In this document: piece by piece, positions 16,204 to 23,793 of the stretch
How the letters are laid out: the number at the start of each line of letters is the position of its first letter
Numbering within the stretch: the stretch's first letter is position 1
Origin: Bin87 sp965221295
Lineage (GTDB): Bacteria > Chloroflexota > Dehalococcoidia > Lucifugimonadales > UBA3495
Reading direction: 5' to 3'
Assembly (NCBI GenBank): GCA_965221295.1
Contig: OZ244879.1
Span: 3,224,001 to 3,288,000 of the forward strand
Length of the DNA: 64,000 nt
The notes under the pieces: generated by a model
Seen by the model: the letters and a program-made list of their open reading frames with translations, nothing else
What the model was told of the DNA's origin: nothing
Database searches by the model: none
Position numbers and translations under genes: made by a program

Positions 16204-17214
16204 ATGGAACTCGACCGCGATACCCTTTTGAGACTCTACCGCACCATGACCACCATCCGGCACTTCGAGGAGCGCGGCGTTCCCGAAACGGGCCAACGCG
16301 GCATGTCCGCATCCGTCCATTCATCCGTGGGACAGGAGGCGGTGCCCACCGGCGTTTGCGCCCACCTGTCTGACGACGATTACATCGGCAGCACGCACCG
16401 CGGCCACGGCCACTGCATCGCCAAGGGCGTTGACCCCAAGCTGATGATGGCGGAACTGTTCGGCCGCAGCCACGGCCCCAACAAAGGCAAGGGTGGTTCC
16501 ATGCACATCGCCGACATGAGCAAGGGTATGCTGGGAACCAACGGCATCGTCGCCGGCAGCGTGCCTCTGGCCGTCGGCGCCGCCCTCACTTCCAAGATCC
16601 GACGCCTGGGTCGCGTCGCGGTGGCCTTCTTCGGGGACGGCGGAGCCAACCAGGGCGTGCTCCACGAGTGCATGAACCTCGCCTCGGTTTGGAAGCTGCC
16701 GGTCATCTTCTGCTGCGAGAACAACGGCTATGCGGAATCCACACCCGTGGAATATGGTCTCTCGGTGGCCAACGTGGCGGACCGGGCCGCTGGCTACGAC
16801 ATGCCCGGGTTCCACGTGGACGGCATGGACGTGCTGGCCGTGTACGAAGCCGCCGGCGAAGCCGTCTCTCGCGCCCGAGCTGGCGACGGCCCCGCGCTGC
16901 TGGAGGCTCGCACCTATCGCTACTACGGGCACACCGTCTTTGACAACCCGCTGACCTACCGCACCAAGGAAGAGGAAGACCACTGGCGCGCCCGCGACCC
17001 TCTGCTCACCTTCCGCAACCACATGAGCGCCCAGGGCGACATCATCACCGCAGCCGAGCTGGACCAAATGGACGAGGAAGCCCGACTCCTCATGGTGGAG
17101 GCGGTTGCCTTCGCGGACGCCAGCCCGCTGCCCGAACCCCACGAAATCTACGAGGACGTGTACGCCGACTACCCGGTCGAAATGATGCGCCGCGGCGCCA
17201 ACATGAGCGTGTAA
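16204..17214 (+). CDS. Thiamine-diphosphate-dependent 2-oxoacid (pyruvate/acetoin) dehydrogenase E1, alpha subunit
   Basis: A 336-residue E1 alpha subunit. The thiamine diphosphate motif is FFGDGGANQGVLHECMNLA followed by FCCENNGYAEST, near residues 140-180. STHRGHGHCIAKG and GGSMHIADMSKGMLG are the substrate-side signatures of the PdhA/AcoA group. The protein pairs with the beta subunit 42 bp downstream to decarboxylate a 2-oxoacid or acetoin and pass the acyl group to a lipoyl E2. No E2 or E3 gene is adjacent, so the complex must use partners from elsewhere or act in another reaction. Pyruvate, branched-chain and acetoin specificities cannot be separated here. Confidence 0.92.
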   Translation: MELDRDTLLRLYRTMTTIRHFEERGVPETGQRGMSASVHSSVGQEAVPTGVCAHLSDDDYIGSTHRGHGHCIAKGVDPKLMMAELFGRSHGPNKGKGGSMHIADMSKGMLGTNGIVAGSVPLAVGAALTSKIRRLGRVAVAFFGDGGANQGVLHECMNLASVWKLPVIFCCENNGYAESTPVEYGLSVANVADRAAGYDMPGFHVDGMDVLAVYEAAGEAVSRARAGDGPALLEARTYRYYGHTVFDNPLTYRTKEEEDHWRARDPLLTFRNHMSAQGDIITAAELDQMDEEARLLMVEAVAFADASPLPEPHEIYEDVYADYPVEMMRRGANMSV

Positions 17215-17256
17215 CGACCGCCCTCGCGAACATCACTCCCCTTGGAGGCTGACGAT

Positions 17257-18312
17257 ATGACCACCATGGTTGAAACCCCGATGATGCCACCACCCGGCGA
17301 AACCCGCGAACTGCAAACTCGTGAGGCCATCAACGAAGCCCTGTCCCAGGAGATGCGCCGCGATGAAACCGTCATCATCATGGGCGAAGAAATCGCCGGC
17401 GGCGCCGGTCGGGAGCACCTGGGCATCGTGGACGCCTGGGGCGGCGCGTTTCGCACCACTCGCGGCCTGATCCAGGAATTCGGCAACGAACGGGTGCTGG
17501 ACACTCCCCTGTCTGAGGCCGCCTTCGTGGGCACGGCCATCGGCGCCGCTTCCACCGGAATGCGCGCCGTCGCCGAGTTGATGTTCGTGGACTTCGTTGG
17601 GGTCTGCATGGACCAGCTGCTCAACAACGCCGCCAAGATGCGCTACATGTTCGGCGGCCAGGTCAAGGTGCCGTTCGTCATGCTGACCCGCATCGGCGCC
17701 GGGTTCGGCAGCGCCGCCCAGCACTCGGAATCCTTCTACTCCCTGTTCAGCCACATCCCGGGCCTCAAGGGCGTATGCCCGTCCGACGCCTACACCGCCA
17801 AGGGGTTGCTGCTGTCCGCCATCCGGGACGACGACCCGGTGGTGTTCTTCGAGCATAAGGGGCTCTACGGCGACACCTGCCCGGTCCCGGAGGAATCCTA
17901 CACCCTGCCATTGGGCAAGGCGCGAACCGTGCGCCCTGGTTCCGACATCACCCTGGTCGGCATCAGCAAGATGACCTGGGTTGCCGTGGAAGCCGCCGAG
18001 GAACTGGCCAAAGAGGGCGTGAACGCCGAGGTCATAGACCTGCTCAGCGTTTCTCCAATCGACTACGACCACGTGCTGGACTCGGTGCGCCGCACCCATC
18101 GCCTGCTGGTGGTGGACGAGGACACTCCGGTGTGCAGCATATCCTCGGACATTTGCGCCCGCGTGGCCGAGGAAGCCTTCGACTACCTCGACGCTCCGCC
18201 CTCGCGGGTAACGCCACCGCATACGCCGGTTCCGTACAGCCGAGCCCTGGAAAACCTCTACGTGCCCAACGCCGAACGAGTGATAGCGACCGCGCGGCGG
18301 CTGGTGGCGTGA
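17257..18312 (+). CDS. 2-oxoacid (pyruvate/acetoin) dehydrogenase E1, beta subunit
   Basis: A 351-residue transketolase-type beta subunit. Visible motifs are IIMGEEIAGGAGREHLGIVD, RVLDTPLSEAAFVGTAIGAA, MFVDFVGVCMDQLLNNAAKM, FEHKGLYGDTCPVPE and the C-terminal transketolase_C domain (VNAEVIDLLSVSPIDYD, RLLVVDEDTPVCSIS). The ATG at 17257 has GGAGG upstream; a TTG at 17242 would overlap that site. It is directly downstream of E1 alpha and is its obligate partner. An NHL-repeat gene follows. Confidence 0.92.
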   Translation: MTTMVETPMMPPPGETRELQTREAINEALSQEMRRDETVIIMGEEIAGGAGREHLGIVDAWGGAFRTTRGLIQEFGNERVLDTPLSEAAFVGTAIGAASTGMRAVAELMFVDFVGVCMDQLLNNAAKMRYMFGGQVKVPFVMLTRIGAGFGSAAQHSESFYSLFSHIPGLKGVCPSDAYTAKGLLLSAIRDDDPVVFFEHKGLYGDTCPVPEESYTLPLGKARTVRPGSDITLVGISKMTWVAVEAAEELAKEGVNAEVIDLLSVSPIDYDHVLDSVRRTHRLLVVDEDTPVCSISSDICARVAEEAFDYLDAPPSRVTPPHTPVPYSRALENLYVPNAERVIATARRLVA

Positions 18313-18415
18313 CCTGCCGTCACCTGCGTTGAAGCGTTGGGCCGACCACCCGTTCCCAACGTTTCGCAGTTTCGCTCCACCGGCGTCGACCGCCTGCAGC
18401 CAGGAGGCCACCAAC

Positions 18416-19300
18416 ATGACCACCGTCGGATCCGGAAAGCACACCTACACCCTAACCGCCGACTGGGCCAAGATGCCCGCCGCTCATCCCTTGGGAGCGG
18501 TCAGCGCCCTGGCCAGCGACTCGGCCGGCGACATCTACGCATTCCATCGGGCCGATCCGCCCATCGCCATCTTCGATCGCGCCAGCGGCGACTTCAAGGG
18601 CGGCTGGGGCAACGGAGCCTTCGTGTACGCCCACGGCTTCTACATCGAGGACGACATCGTTTACCTGACCGACCGCGACACGTCGGTTTGCATCATGTAC
18701 ACACTCGACGGCAAGCCCATACAGATGCTGGGACGCCACGGCGTCCACTCGGATACGGGCTGCGAGGTCGCCGGCGCCCTGGTTCCGCGGGCTGCCGGGC
18801 CGTTCAATTACCCTGCGGAGTTGGTTCCGTCGCCCAGCGGCGACCTGTTCGTCGCCGACGGCTATCGCAACGCCCGCATCCACCGCTTCGACAACGACGG
18901 AAATCACAAGTACTCATGGGGCAAGCCCGGCAAGGAACGGCCCTACGAATTTCACCTGCCCCACAGTCTGTTGGTCACCCAAGATGACCGTGTGTACGTG
19001 TGCGACCGCGAGAACAGCCGGATCCAAGTGTTCAACACGTCCGGCGACTTCATCACAATGTGGACCGACACCTGCAGGCCCACCGACATCGCTGAAACTC
19101 CGGAGGGCGATTTCGTGGTCAGCCAACTGGCGCCGCTGGACGAATCGCACCCGCCGCGGGTCGCCATTTTCGACCGCGAAGGCAGCGTACTGGCCCGATG
19201 GGACAGCCGCTCCGCGCATGGAATCTGGTGCGACGCCCAGGGCGACATCTTCCTGGCGCTGACGGGCGACCGTGCGGTGGACAAGTACGCGCGCAGTTGA
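18416..19300 (+). CDS. NHL-repeat beta-propeller protein
   Basis: A 294-residue protein with propeller repeats such as GDIYAFHRADPPIAIFDRAS, DLFVADGYRNARIHRFDNDG and RVYVCDRENSRIQVFNTSGD. The start at 18416 is preceded by AGGAGG; an upstream start at 18329 would add 29 residues of no visible homology. No signal peptide. It follows the E1 beta gene by about 100 bp on the same strand and ends at an intrinsic terminator, so it may be the third gene of that operon. It is a distant paralogue of the NHL protein at 1783-2787. The function is unknown; a ligand-binding or lyase role is possible. Confidence 0.82.
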   Translation: MTTVGSGKHTYTLTADWAKMPAAHPLGAVSALASDSAGDIYAFHRADPPIAIFDRASGDFKGGWGNGAFVYAHGFYIEDDIVYLTDRDTSVCIMYTLDGKPIQMLGRHGVHSDTGCEVAGALVPRAAGPFNYPAELVPSPSGDLFVADGYRNARIHRFDNDGNHKYSWGKPGKERPYEFHLPHSLLVTQDDRVYVCDRENSRIQVFNTSGDFITMWTDTCRPTDIAETPEGDFVVSQLAPLDESHPPRVAIFDREGSVLARWDSRSAHGIWCDAQGDIFLALTGDRAVDKYARS

Positions 19301-19333
19301 CGCGGGGGCCTATGCCCCTCGTGGCGAATGACG

Positions 19334-19366
19334 AAGCGCCCGGCGAGTCGCTGCCGGGCGCTTTTG
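19334..19366 (+). terminator. Intrinsic terminator after the E1/NHL operon
   Basis: AAGCGCCCGGC (19334-19344) pairs with GCCGGGCGCTT (19353-19363) around an 8-base loop, followed by TT and a T-rich tail. This is the most classical Rho-independent terminator in the window. Confidence 0.8.
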
Positions 19367-19387
19367 ATTTGATTGTATTGACTTCGG

Positions 19388-19720
19388 TCAATCCGCCGCC
19401 GCTACCTGCCCGGCCTCAGCTTCCCTACGGGACACGATTTCCCGGTATTCGTCGAGGGTGAGATGGTCGTCTCCGAAGTAGTTGCCGTGGGTAACCCGGA
19501 TGGCCTCCTCCGACTCCGCCAGAAGCAGGACATACTCCATGCGCAGCGGAATTCCGGTATCGATGAACCGCTGCAGTTCGCTGGCCTGGCTTTCTTCAAG
19601 CTCGGCGAGGCGACCGTTGGCTTCCTGCCATTGCTCAGGCTCGTCATATGCAGTCAGTTTATGGAGCTTTTGCTCGTGGCGGTCGTATTCGACCAAGAAC
19701 CACTTCAACTGCCTGTCCAT
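19388..19720 (-). CDS. Small acidic helical protein of unknown function
   Basis: A 110-residue protein beginning MDRQLKWFLVEYDRHEQKLH, highly charged and predicted mostly helical, with no signal or membrane segment. A GGAGAG site precedes the ATG. It lies 70 bp downstream of the broken RelA/SpoT-domain gene on the same strand, which suggests the two once formed an operon. I do not recognise the family. Confidence 0.65.
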   Translation of the reverse strand: MDRQLKWFLVEYDRHEQKLHKLTAYDEPEQWQEANGRLAELEESQASELQRFIDTGIPLRMEYVLLLAESEEAIRVTHGNYFGDDHLTLDEYREIVSRREAEAGQVAAAD

Positions 19721-19790
19721 GATCTACTCTCCTAGCGTCTCTCCTGCCCTCGTTTTGGAGCCAAATGCTAGTCGCATCAAGGCAGGTTCA

Positions 19791-20441
19791 CTAGCGCGGC
19801 CGTCTCATTTCGTCCACCAAGCGCTCGACTTGCCTGGACAACTCAGGTGGCGGTACTCGGTCGGCTTGGTCAAATTCCCAGAAGGCGTTTGACAATTCAT
19901 CAAGGGCTTGCCTGATGCCGTCATCGCCAGCGCCGTACTTTACCGAGGGATCGTGGGCTGCCGCTCGTTCTGAGAGACGCGCCTATTCCTTTTGGCTCTG
20001 GGTTCGCACCTGTACTTCAACGAATTTGTTATCCATCCGGACAACCACATGGACCGCCCGGTAACCGCTGTGCGGTTTGTCCCGCATATCATACGCTCGA
20101 TAAACGTCAAAATGCGATTGAAGTCGAGCGTAGATTAAGTCCTGTTCCGCTTTGCTATTAGTCACGAGACGGCAACCGGCCATATCCTGCATCCGGGAGA
20201 GTCTGATGCGGGCATCGCGTTTCAGTTTGGCGATTACCGATTCAGGACGCTTCAAACGAAGACCGTCAGGCTTCCCCAATCCCATACGTTCAAGGTCAAA
20301 CGCGACAGCTAACAGCGGGTCGCGAAACGTGTCCCGGCGCTGCCTCAGCAAGGCCCGGTCTTCCGCATCCGCAGAATCCCGAAGCCGCTCCCCCAGCTTG
20401 TCGATCTGACGCTTGGATAAGGCAGGCACGTTTGGGCTCAC
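19791..20441 (-). pseudogene. RelA/SpoT-domain (alarmone synthetase-like) gene interrupted by an amber codon
   Basis: From the ATG at 20439-20441 the frame reads MSPNVPALSKRQIDKLGERL, then RLKRPESVIAKLKRD, DMAGCRLVTN, GYRAVHVVV and VEVQVRTQSQKE, a RelA_SpoT nucleotidyltransferase core. A TAG at 19983-19985 ends it after 152 residues. The same frame then continues for 63 codons as ARLSERAAAHDPSVKYGAG and ends at TAG 19791-19793. In intact relatives VE-x-Q-x-RT is followed closely by W-A-x-LSE, so the TAG replaces an expected Trp (TGG to TAG). The domain makes (p)ppGpp or related nucleotides in active members. Either this is a pseudogene, a readthrough gene, or a truncated but active form. Confidence 0.75.
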
Positions 20442-20446
20442 GCCGG

Positions 20447-20722
20447 CTAACCTCCGGCTACGGCTGGCACGATGCTGATTTCGTCTCCCGACTTGATCGC
20501 CGTGTTCAGCCCGGCGTCGAAGCGAATGTCCTCGCCATTGACGTAGATGTTGACGAAGTAACGCAATTCGCCTTCTTCGTCGAGCAGCCGTTCTTTGAAA
20601 CCGGGGTAGTCCGATTCGAGCTGGTCAATCATTTGGGAAAGGTCAACCACGTCCAGTTCGACCTTGTCTTTTCCGCCGGTCATGCGTCGCAGCGGTGTGG
20701 GGATGCGAACCATTACGCCCAT
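20447..20722 (-). CDS. ThiS/MoaD-family ubiquitin-like sulfur carrier
   Basis: A 91-residue protein with the beta-grasp pattern (VRIPTPLRRMTGGKDKVEL; YPGFKERLLDEEGELRYFVNIYVNGEDIR; GDEISIVPAVAGG) and a C-terminal Gly-Gly. In this family the terminal glycine is adenylylated by an E1-like enzyme and converted to a thiocarboxylate that donates sulfur. AGGAGG precedes the ATG. It is third in a minus-strand run with thrC and a NIL-domain gene. The context argues for sulfur delivery to an amino-acid pathway rather than to molybdopterin or thiamine, as inference. Confidence 0.85.
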   Translation of the reverse strand: MGVMVRIPTPLRRMTGGKDKVELDVVDLSQMIDQLESDYPGFKERLLDEEGELRYFVNIYVNGEDIRFDAGLNTAIKSGDEISIVPAVAGG

Positions 20723-20776
20723 TGGGGATACTCCTCCTGTCGTTTGCCAGCCCCGGGGCGTCAGTAGGCGCCGGGG

Positions 20777-21019
20777 TCAGCCCTCAATTACGTCTCCGGC
20801 GATTGGGTCAACGCGGACTCCGTTATCGGATACCCAGTCCAAACCACGCTGAATTTCCTGCTCTTCGCCGTACAACTCCAAAATCACCCAGCCCATGTCA
20901 GCCCGGACATCGGCCCGGCGTATGTTGGTGACGATGTCGAAATCGTGGCCGAGCCGGTAGATTATAGGCTCACGGACCATTTCGGCCGAAAAGGTAAACC
21001 GAACCCGCTGCCTGGCCAT
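20777..21019 (-). CDS. NIL-domain protein
   Basis: An 80-residue protein consisting of a single NIL domain: RVRFTFSAEMVREPIIYRLG, TNIRRADVRADMGWVILELYG and EIQRGLDWVSDNGVRVDPI. NIL domains occur at the C-terminus of MetN ATPases, where they sense methionine, and as stand-alone or ferredoxin-fused proteins linked to homocysteine formation. It lies 6 bp after thrC and 54 bp before the ThiS/MoaD-like gene, so it is probably co-translated with thrC. Confidence 0.85.
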   Translation of the reverse strand: MARQRVRFTFSAEMVREPIIYRLGHDFDIVTNIRRADVRADMGWVILELYGEEQEIQRGLDWVSDNGVRVDPIAGDVIEG

Positions 21020-21025
21020 GTTGTG

Positions 21026-22315
21026 CTACACCTCGGCGCCGACGCGGCCTTGCAACGCGGCCTCGAAAGATCCCATCATCGGCTTCACCACCAGCGGGTT
21101 CACCACCGATTCCACCGCCTCCTGGGTCTTGAGGCCGTTGCCTGTGACGTAGGCGACGGTGAGTTCATCCGGCCCGATGGCGCCAGTCTCGGCCAGGTAC
21201 TTCAGGGTGGAAATCGTCACCCCGCCGGCGGTTTCGGTGAACACGCCCTCGGTCTCGGCCAACAGTTTGATGCCCTCCACGACCTGATGCTCTGGCACGG
21301 CGTACCCGCTGCCTTCCGATTCCCGTATCACTCGCAGCGCGTAGATGCCGTCGGCAGGGTTGCCGATGGCCAGGGACTTGGCGATGCTGTCCGGGCGCAC
21401 CGGCCGAATCTGGTTGCGGTGGTTCTCCCACGCTGTGACGATTGGGGAACAACCCGCCGCCTGCGCCATGTGCATCCGAGTCGTCACCGCCGGGTGATGC
21501 ACGGTGTTCTGATCGGCTCCGAATGGCAACGGGTCCACTCCGTCCAGCAGGCCCAGACACGCCAGTTCGTTGAAGCCCTTCCAAATCTTGGTGAACATCG
21601 CCCCCGAGGCCGACGGCACCACCACGTGGTCTGGCACTCGCCAACCCAGTTGCTCCGCTACCTCGTAGCCCAGGGTCTTGCTGCCCTCAGCGTAGTACGG
21701 GCGCATGTTGATGTTGACGAAGGCCCAATGGTAGTTGTCGCTGATTTCGCTGCACAGACGATTCACCTCATCGTACGTGCCGTCAACCGCCACCAGGGTC
21801 GGATTGTAAACCGCCGCGCCGATGACTTTTCCACGTTCCAGGTCGGCCGGTATGAACACCACCGCATCGACGCCGGCCCGGGCCGCGTGGGCCGCCACGC
21901 TGCAAGCCAGGTTGCCAGTGCTGGCGCAGGCCAGCGTCTCGTACCCGAACTCAACGGCCTTGGTCGCCGCCACCGAGACGACGCGGTCTTTGAAGGAGAA
22001 CGACGGGTTCACGCTGTCGTTCTTGATGTATAGGTTGTTCAGGCCCAGACGCTTGCCCAGATTCTTGGCCTTCATCAGGGGCGTGTAGCCGGCCATGATG
22101 TCCACGGGATCGTCCGCGGACGCGGGCAGCAGGTCCTGGTAGCGCCAGATGCTCAACGGCCCATCGGCGATACGATCATGGCTGACCACCTCCGAGATGG
22201 TCACATAATCGTAGATGACCTCCAGCGGGCCAAAGCAAAAATCACAAACGTTCAGCGGGTCGCCCGGGTACTCCCGGCCGCACTCCCGGCATTTCAATCC
22301 TTTGATAAAAGCCAC
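21026..22315 (-). CDS. thrC: Threonine synthase (PLP-dependent, zinc-ribbon N-terminus)
   Basis: A 429-residue fold-type II PLP enzyme. An N-terminal zinc ribbon has CxxC pairs in LKCRECGREYPGDPLNVCDF. The PLP lysine is in NPSFSFKDRVVSVAATKA, the phosphate loop in CASTGNLACSVAAHAARAG, and GVFTETAGGVTISTLKYLA is typical of threonine synthases of this branch. It forms threonine from O-phosphohomoserine. The start is GTG at 22315 with GGAGGT upstream. Because it is coupled to NIL and ThiS/MoaD-like genes, a sulfur-incorporating reaction is an alternative. A promoter and three tandem 15-bp repeats precede it. Confidence 0.85.
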   Translation of the reverse strand: MAFIKGLKCRECGREYPGDPLNVCDFCFGPLEVIYDYVTISEVVSHDRIADGPLSIWRYQDLLPASADDPVDIMAGYTPLMKAKNLGKRLGLNNLYIKNDSVNPSFSFKDRVVSVAATKAVEFGYETLACASTGNLACSVAAHAARAGVDAVVFIPADLERGKVIGAAVYNPTLVAVDGTYDEVNRLCSEISDNYHWAFVNINMRPYYAEGSKTLGYEVAEQLGWRVPDHVVVPSASGAMFTKIWKGFNELACLGLLDGVDPLPFGADQNTVHHPAVTTRMHMAQAAGCSPIVTAWENHRNQIRPVRPDSIAKSLAIGNPADGIYALRVIRESEGSGYAVPEHQVVEGIKLLAETEGVFTETAGGVTISTLKYLAETGAIGPDELTVAYVTGNGLKTQEAVESVVNPLVVKPMMGSFEAALQGRVGAEV

Positions 22316-22330
22316 CGGATGTTACCTCCG

Positions 22331-22375
22331 TTGGTATGGACTCGCTTGTTATCGAATCGTTTGGTATGGCCTCGT
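22331..22375 (-). repeat. Three tandem 15-bp leader repeats before thrC
   Basis: Units on the plus strand are TTGGTATGGACTCGC (22331-22345), TTGTTATCGAATCGT (22346-22360) and TTGGTATGGCCTCGT (22361-22375). Units 1 and 3 agree at 13 of 15 positions; unit 2 is more diverged. They lie in the leader between promoter and the GTG start and end next to the ribosome-binding site. Confidence 0.7.
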
Positions 22376-22431
22376 TTCAAGGCCATGTCGCGCGTTCGGC
22401 GCTCTGGCATTCCGCTGAGCAGCAGGTAGGT

Positions 22432-22460
22432 ATTGTGCCAGAGGCCGCCACTGCTGGCAA
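22432..22460 (-). promoter_or_regulatory. Promoter of the thrC-NIL-ThiS/MoaD operon
   Basis: On the minus strand TTGCCA (22455-22460) is followed after 17 bp by CACAAT (22432-22437), preceded by TGG as an extended -10. The transcript leader would be about 110 bases and includes the tandem repeats at 22331-22375. Confidence 0.5.
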
Positions 22461-22610
22461 CCGGCCTACGTCGGTGGCGCGCTAATTTCACGAGATCTGT
22501 CTTTGCTAGACGGGTTCCAGGCATCTGTCATGCCGTGGAGCGTCAACGACGCTGAAATCCAGCATCGACGCGTACAGCCGCCGGTGGCGGGGACGCGATT
22601 CGTTAGTTGT

Positions 22611-22695
22611 GGTCAACGAGATTGCCGCGCTCCGCTCGCAATGACAGCATCAGGTGAGTCAACGAGATCGCCGCGTTCCGCTCGCAATGACAGCG
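22611..22695. repeat. Interspersed palindromic repeat, two half-copies (D)
   Basis: Two tandem half-elements, each CAACGAGATTGCCGCG (or ATCGCC) followed by CCGCTCGCAATGACAG, lie beside the truncated end of the restriction-endonuclease remnant. The last codons of that open frame are the repeat itself. Confidence 0.85.
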
Positions 22696-22997
22696 GTTTG
22701 ATTGTTACGCGCCAAACCCAAGATACATGAATGGCGCGGCGCTGTGAACATCCTGTCCAGCTGCCCGCTGCCACCCTCTTTGCAGGACAGGTACTCGTAC
22801 TTTTCCAGAGGGTTGCCGGTAGCATGGGCGTCTGCGTCCCGCTTGGCATGAATCAACTCGTGCCCCAGGATGTCGGCGATAATCATTTCCTTGACCAGCC
22901 CGGGTTGCAGCAAGTTGGCGATGCCAATGGACTGCGCCATTTCGGCGGCCTGCATCACCAGGCTAATGATTTGGCGGTGGACGTTACGGGCCATCAC
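22659..22997 (-). pseudogene. Type II restriction endonuclease fragment, truncated at the repeat
   Basis: The frame reads MARNVHRQIISLVMQAAEMA, then VKEMIIADILGHELIHAKRD and KYEYLSCKEGGSGQLDRMF before running into non-homologous sequence and finally repeat D (VIASGTRRSR). The acidic residues followed by EYLSCKE resemble a PD-(D/E)xK nuclease core. The start ATG (22995-22997) overlaps the stop of the methyltransferase fragment in a TGATG arrangement, the coupling typical of restriction-modification operons. The C-terminal part of the enzyme is missing. The assignment is from motif appearance and context. Confidence 0.6.
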
Positions 22998-23208
22998 AGT
23001 AGCCGCTGCGCCAGCCCGTCCTCCAGCGCAGCTAGACGAGCGTTGGACGCTTCGACGAATGCAGCGTCTTGCTCAATCCCTATGAAGCGTCGGTCCAGCC
23101 GTCGGCACACCACCGGGCAGGTTCCTACTCCAGCGAAGGGCTCAAGCACGATTAAAGAGGCGCGCGTCTCGAAAATTGACGGCGCGATCCAGCGCCCGAG
23201 ATCACCCA
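22994..23208 (-). pseudogene. DNA methyltransferase C-terminal fragment
   Basis: The frame ends LIVLEPFAGVGTCPVVCRRL, DRRFIGIEQDAAFVEASNAR and LAALEDGLAQRLL. F-A-G-x-G-T is the SAM-binding motif I, placed near the C-terminus, as in beta-class N6-adenine/N4-cytosine methyltransferases. The catalytic DPPY/SPPY part and recognition domain are missing: upstream sequence is the flavin reductase gene. It is therefore a remnant cut at about 23208 and is directly coupled to the endonuclease fragment. Confidence 0.72.
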
Positions 23209-23694
23209 CTAGCGCGTGGGGTGGTACCAATGGCTGTCGTAGAACATCAGCGGGTTCGCTGCTTCGAGGCTCTGGCTCATTTCTTTGACTTCGCCGACGT
23301 AGATGGTATGGTCGCCGTAAACGTGGGAGCCCACGATGTCGCAGTTGAAGAAAACCATGGAGCCGTCCAACTGCGGAACGTCGTGTTGCCCCATCGTGTA
23401 AGAGTATTCAGGATCGCCTTCCCGCTGCTCTGGACGTCGGGCGAAATACCGGCCCAGCTCTTCCTGGTCCTCCTGCAGCACGTTCACTCCAATCCGCTTC
23501 TGGTCTTCCACGTACCCGTAGGTGATGGTGTTGTGCGCAACGCAGACCAGCAGCGTCGGCGGGTCCAAGCACACCGAAGTGAACGCGTTCGCCGTCATCG
23601 CGTGGGGTTTTCCTTCCGGATCCAACGTAGTTATCACCGTAACTCCGGTTGCGAACTTTGACATGGCCTGCCGAAAGTCATTCTGATCAACCAC
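23209..23694 (-). CDS. Flavin reductase-like domain protein
   Basis: A 161-residue protein of the HpaC/ActVB type: FRQAMSKFATGVTVITTLD, HAMTANAFTSVCLDPPTLLV and GDHTIYVGEVKEM are the family signatures. These enzymes reduce FMN or FAD with NAD(P)H and supply it to two-component monooxygenases. No monooxygenase gene is adjacent. Its 3' end meets the methyltransferase remnant. Cytoplasmic; length normal for the family. Confidence 0.9.
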   Translation of the reverse strand: MVDQNDFRQAMSKFATGVTVITTLDPEGKPHAMTANAFTSVCLDPPTLLVCVAHNTITYGYVEDQKRIGVNVLQEDQEELGRYFARRPEQREGDPEYSYTMGQHDVPQLDGSMVFFNCDIVGSHVYGDHTIYVGEVKEMSQSLEAANPLMFYDSHWYHPTR

Positions 23695-23793
23695 TGCGCG
23701 CTTACCCCCGGAAAGTTTGGCGATGATTATACCCGGCCAGTATCGCTAATGCCAGACGCGGCCAGCGCCGCCGATTCTCCATCACGCGACGCG

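Noticed and set aside
19983..19985. Pyrrolysine or selenocysteine recoding of the in-frame TAG
   Set aside because: TAG is not a selenocysteine codon, the family has Trp at this place, and no Pyl machinery is visible; a simple nonsense change is more likely.
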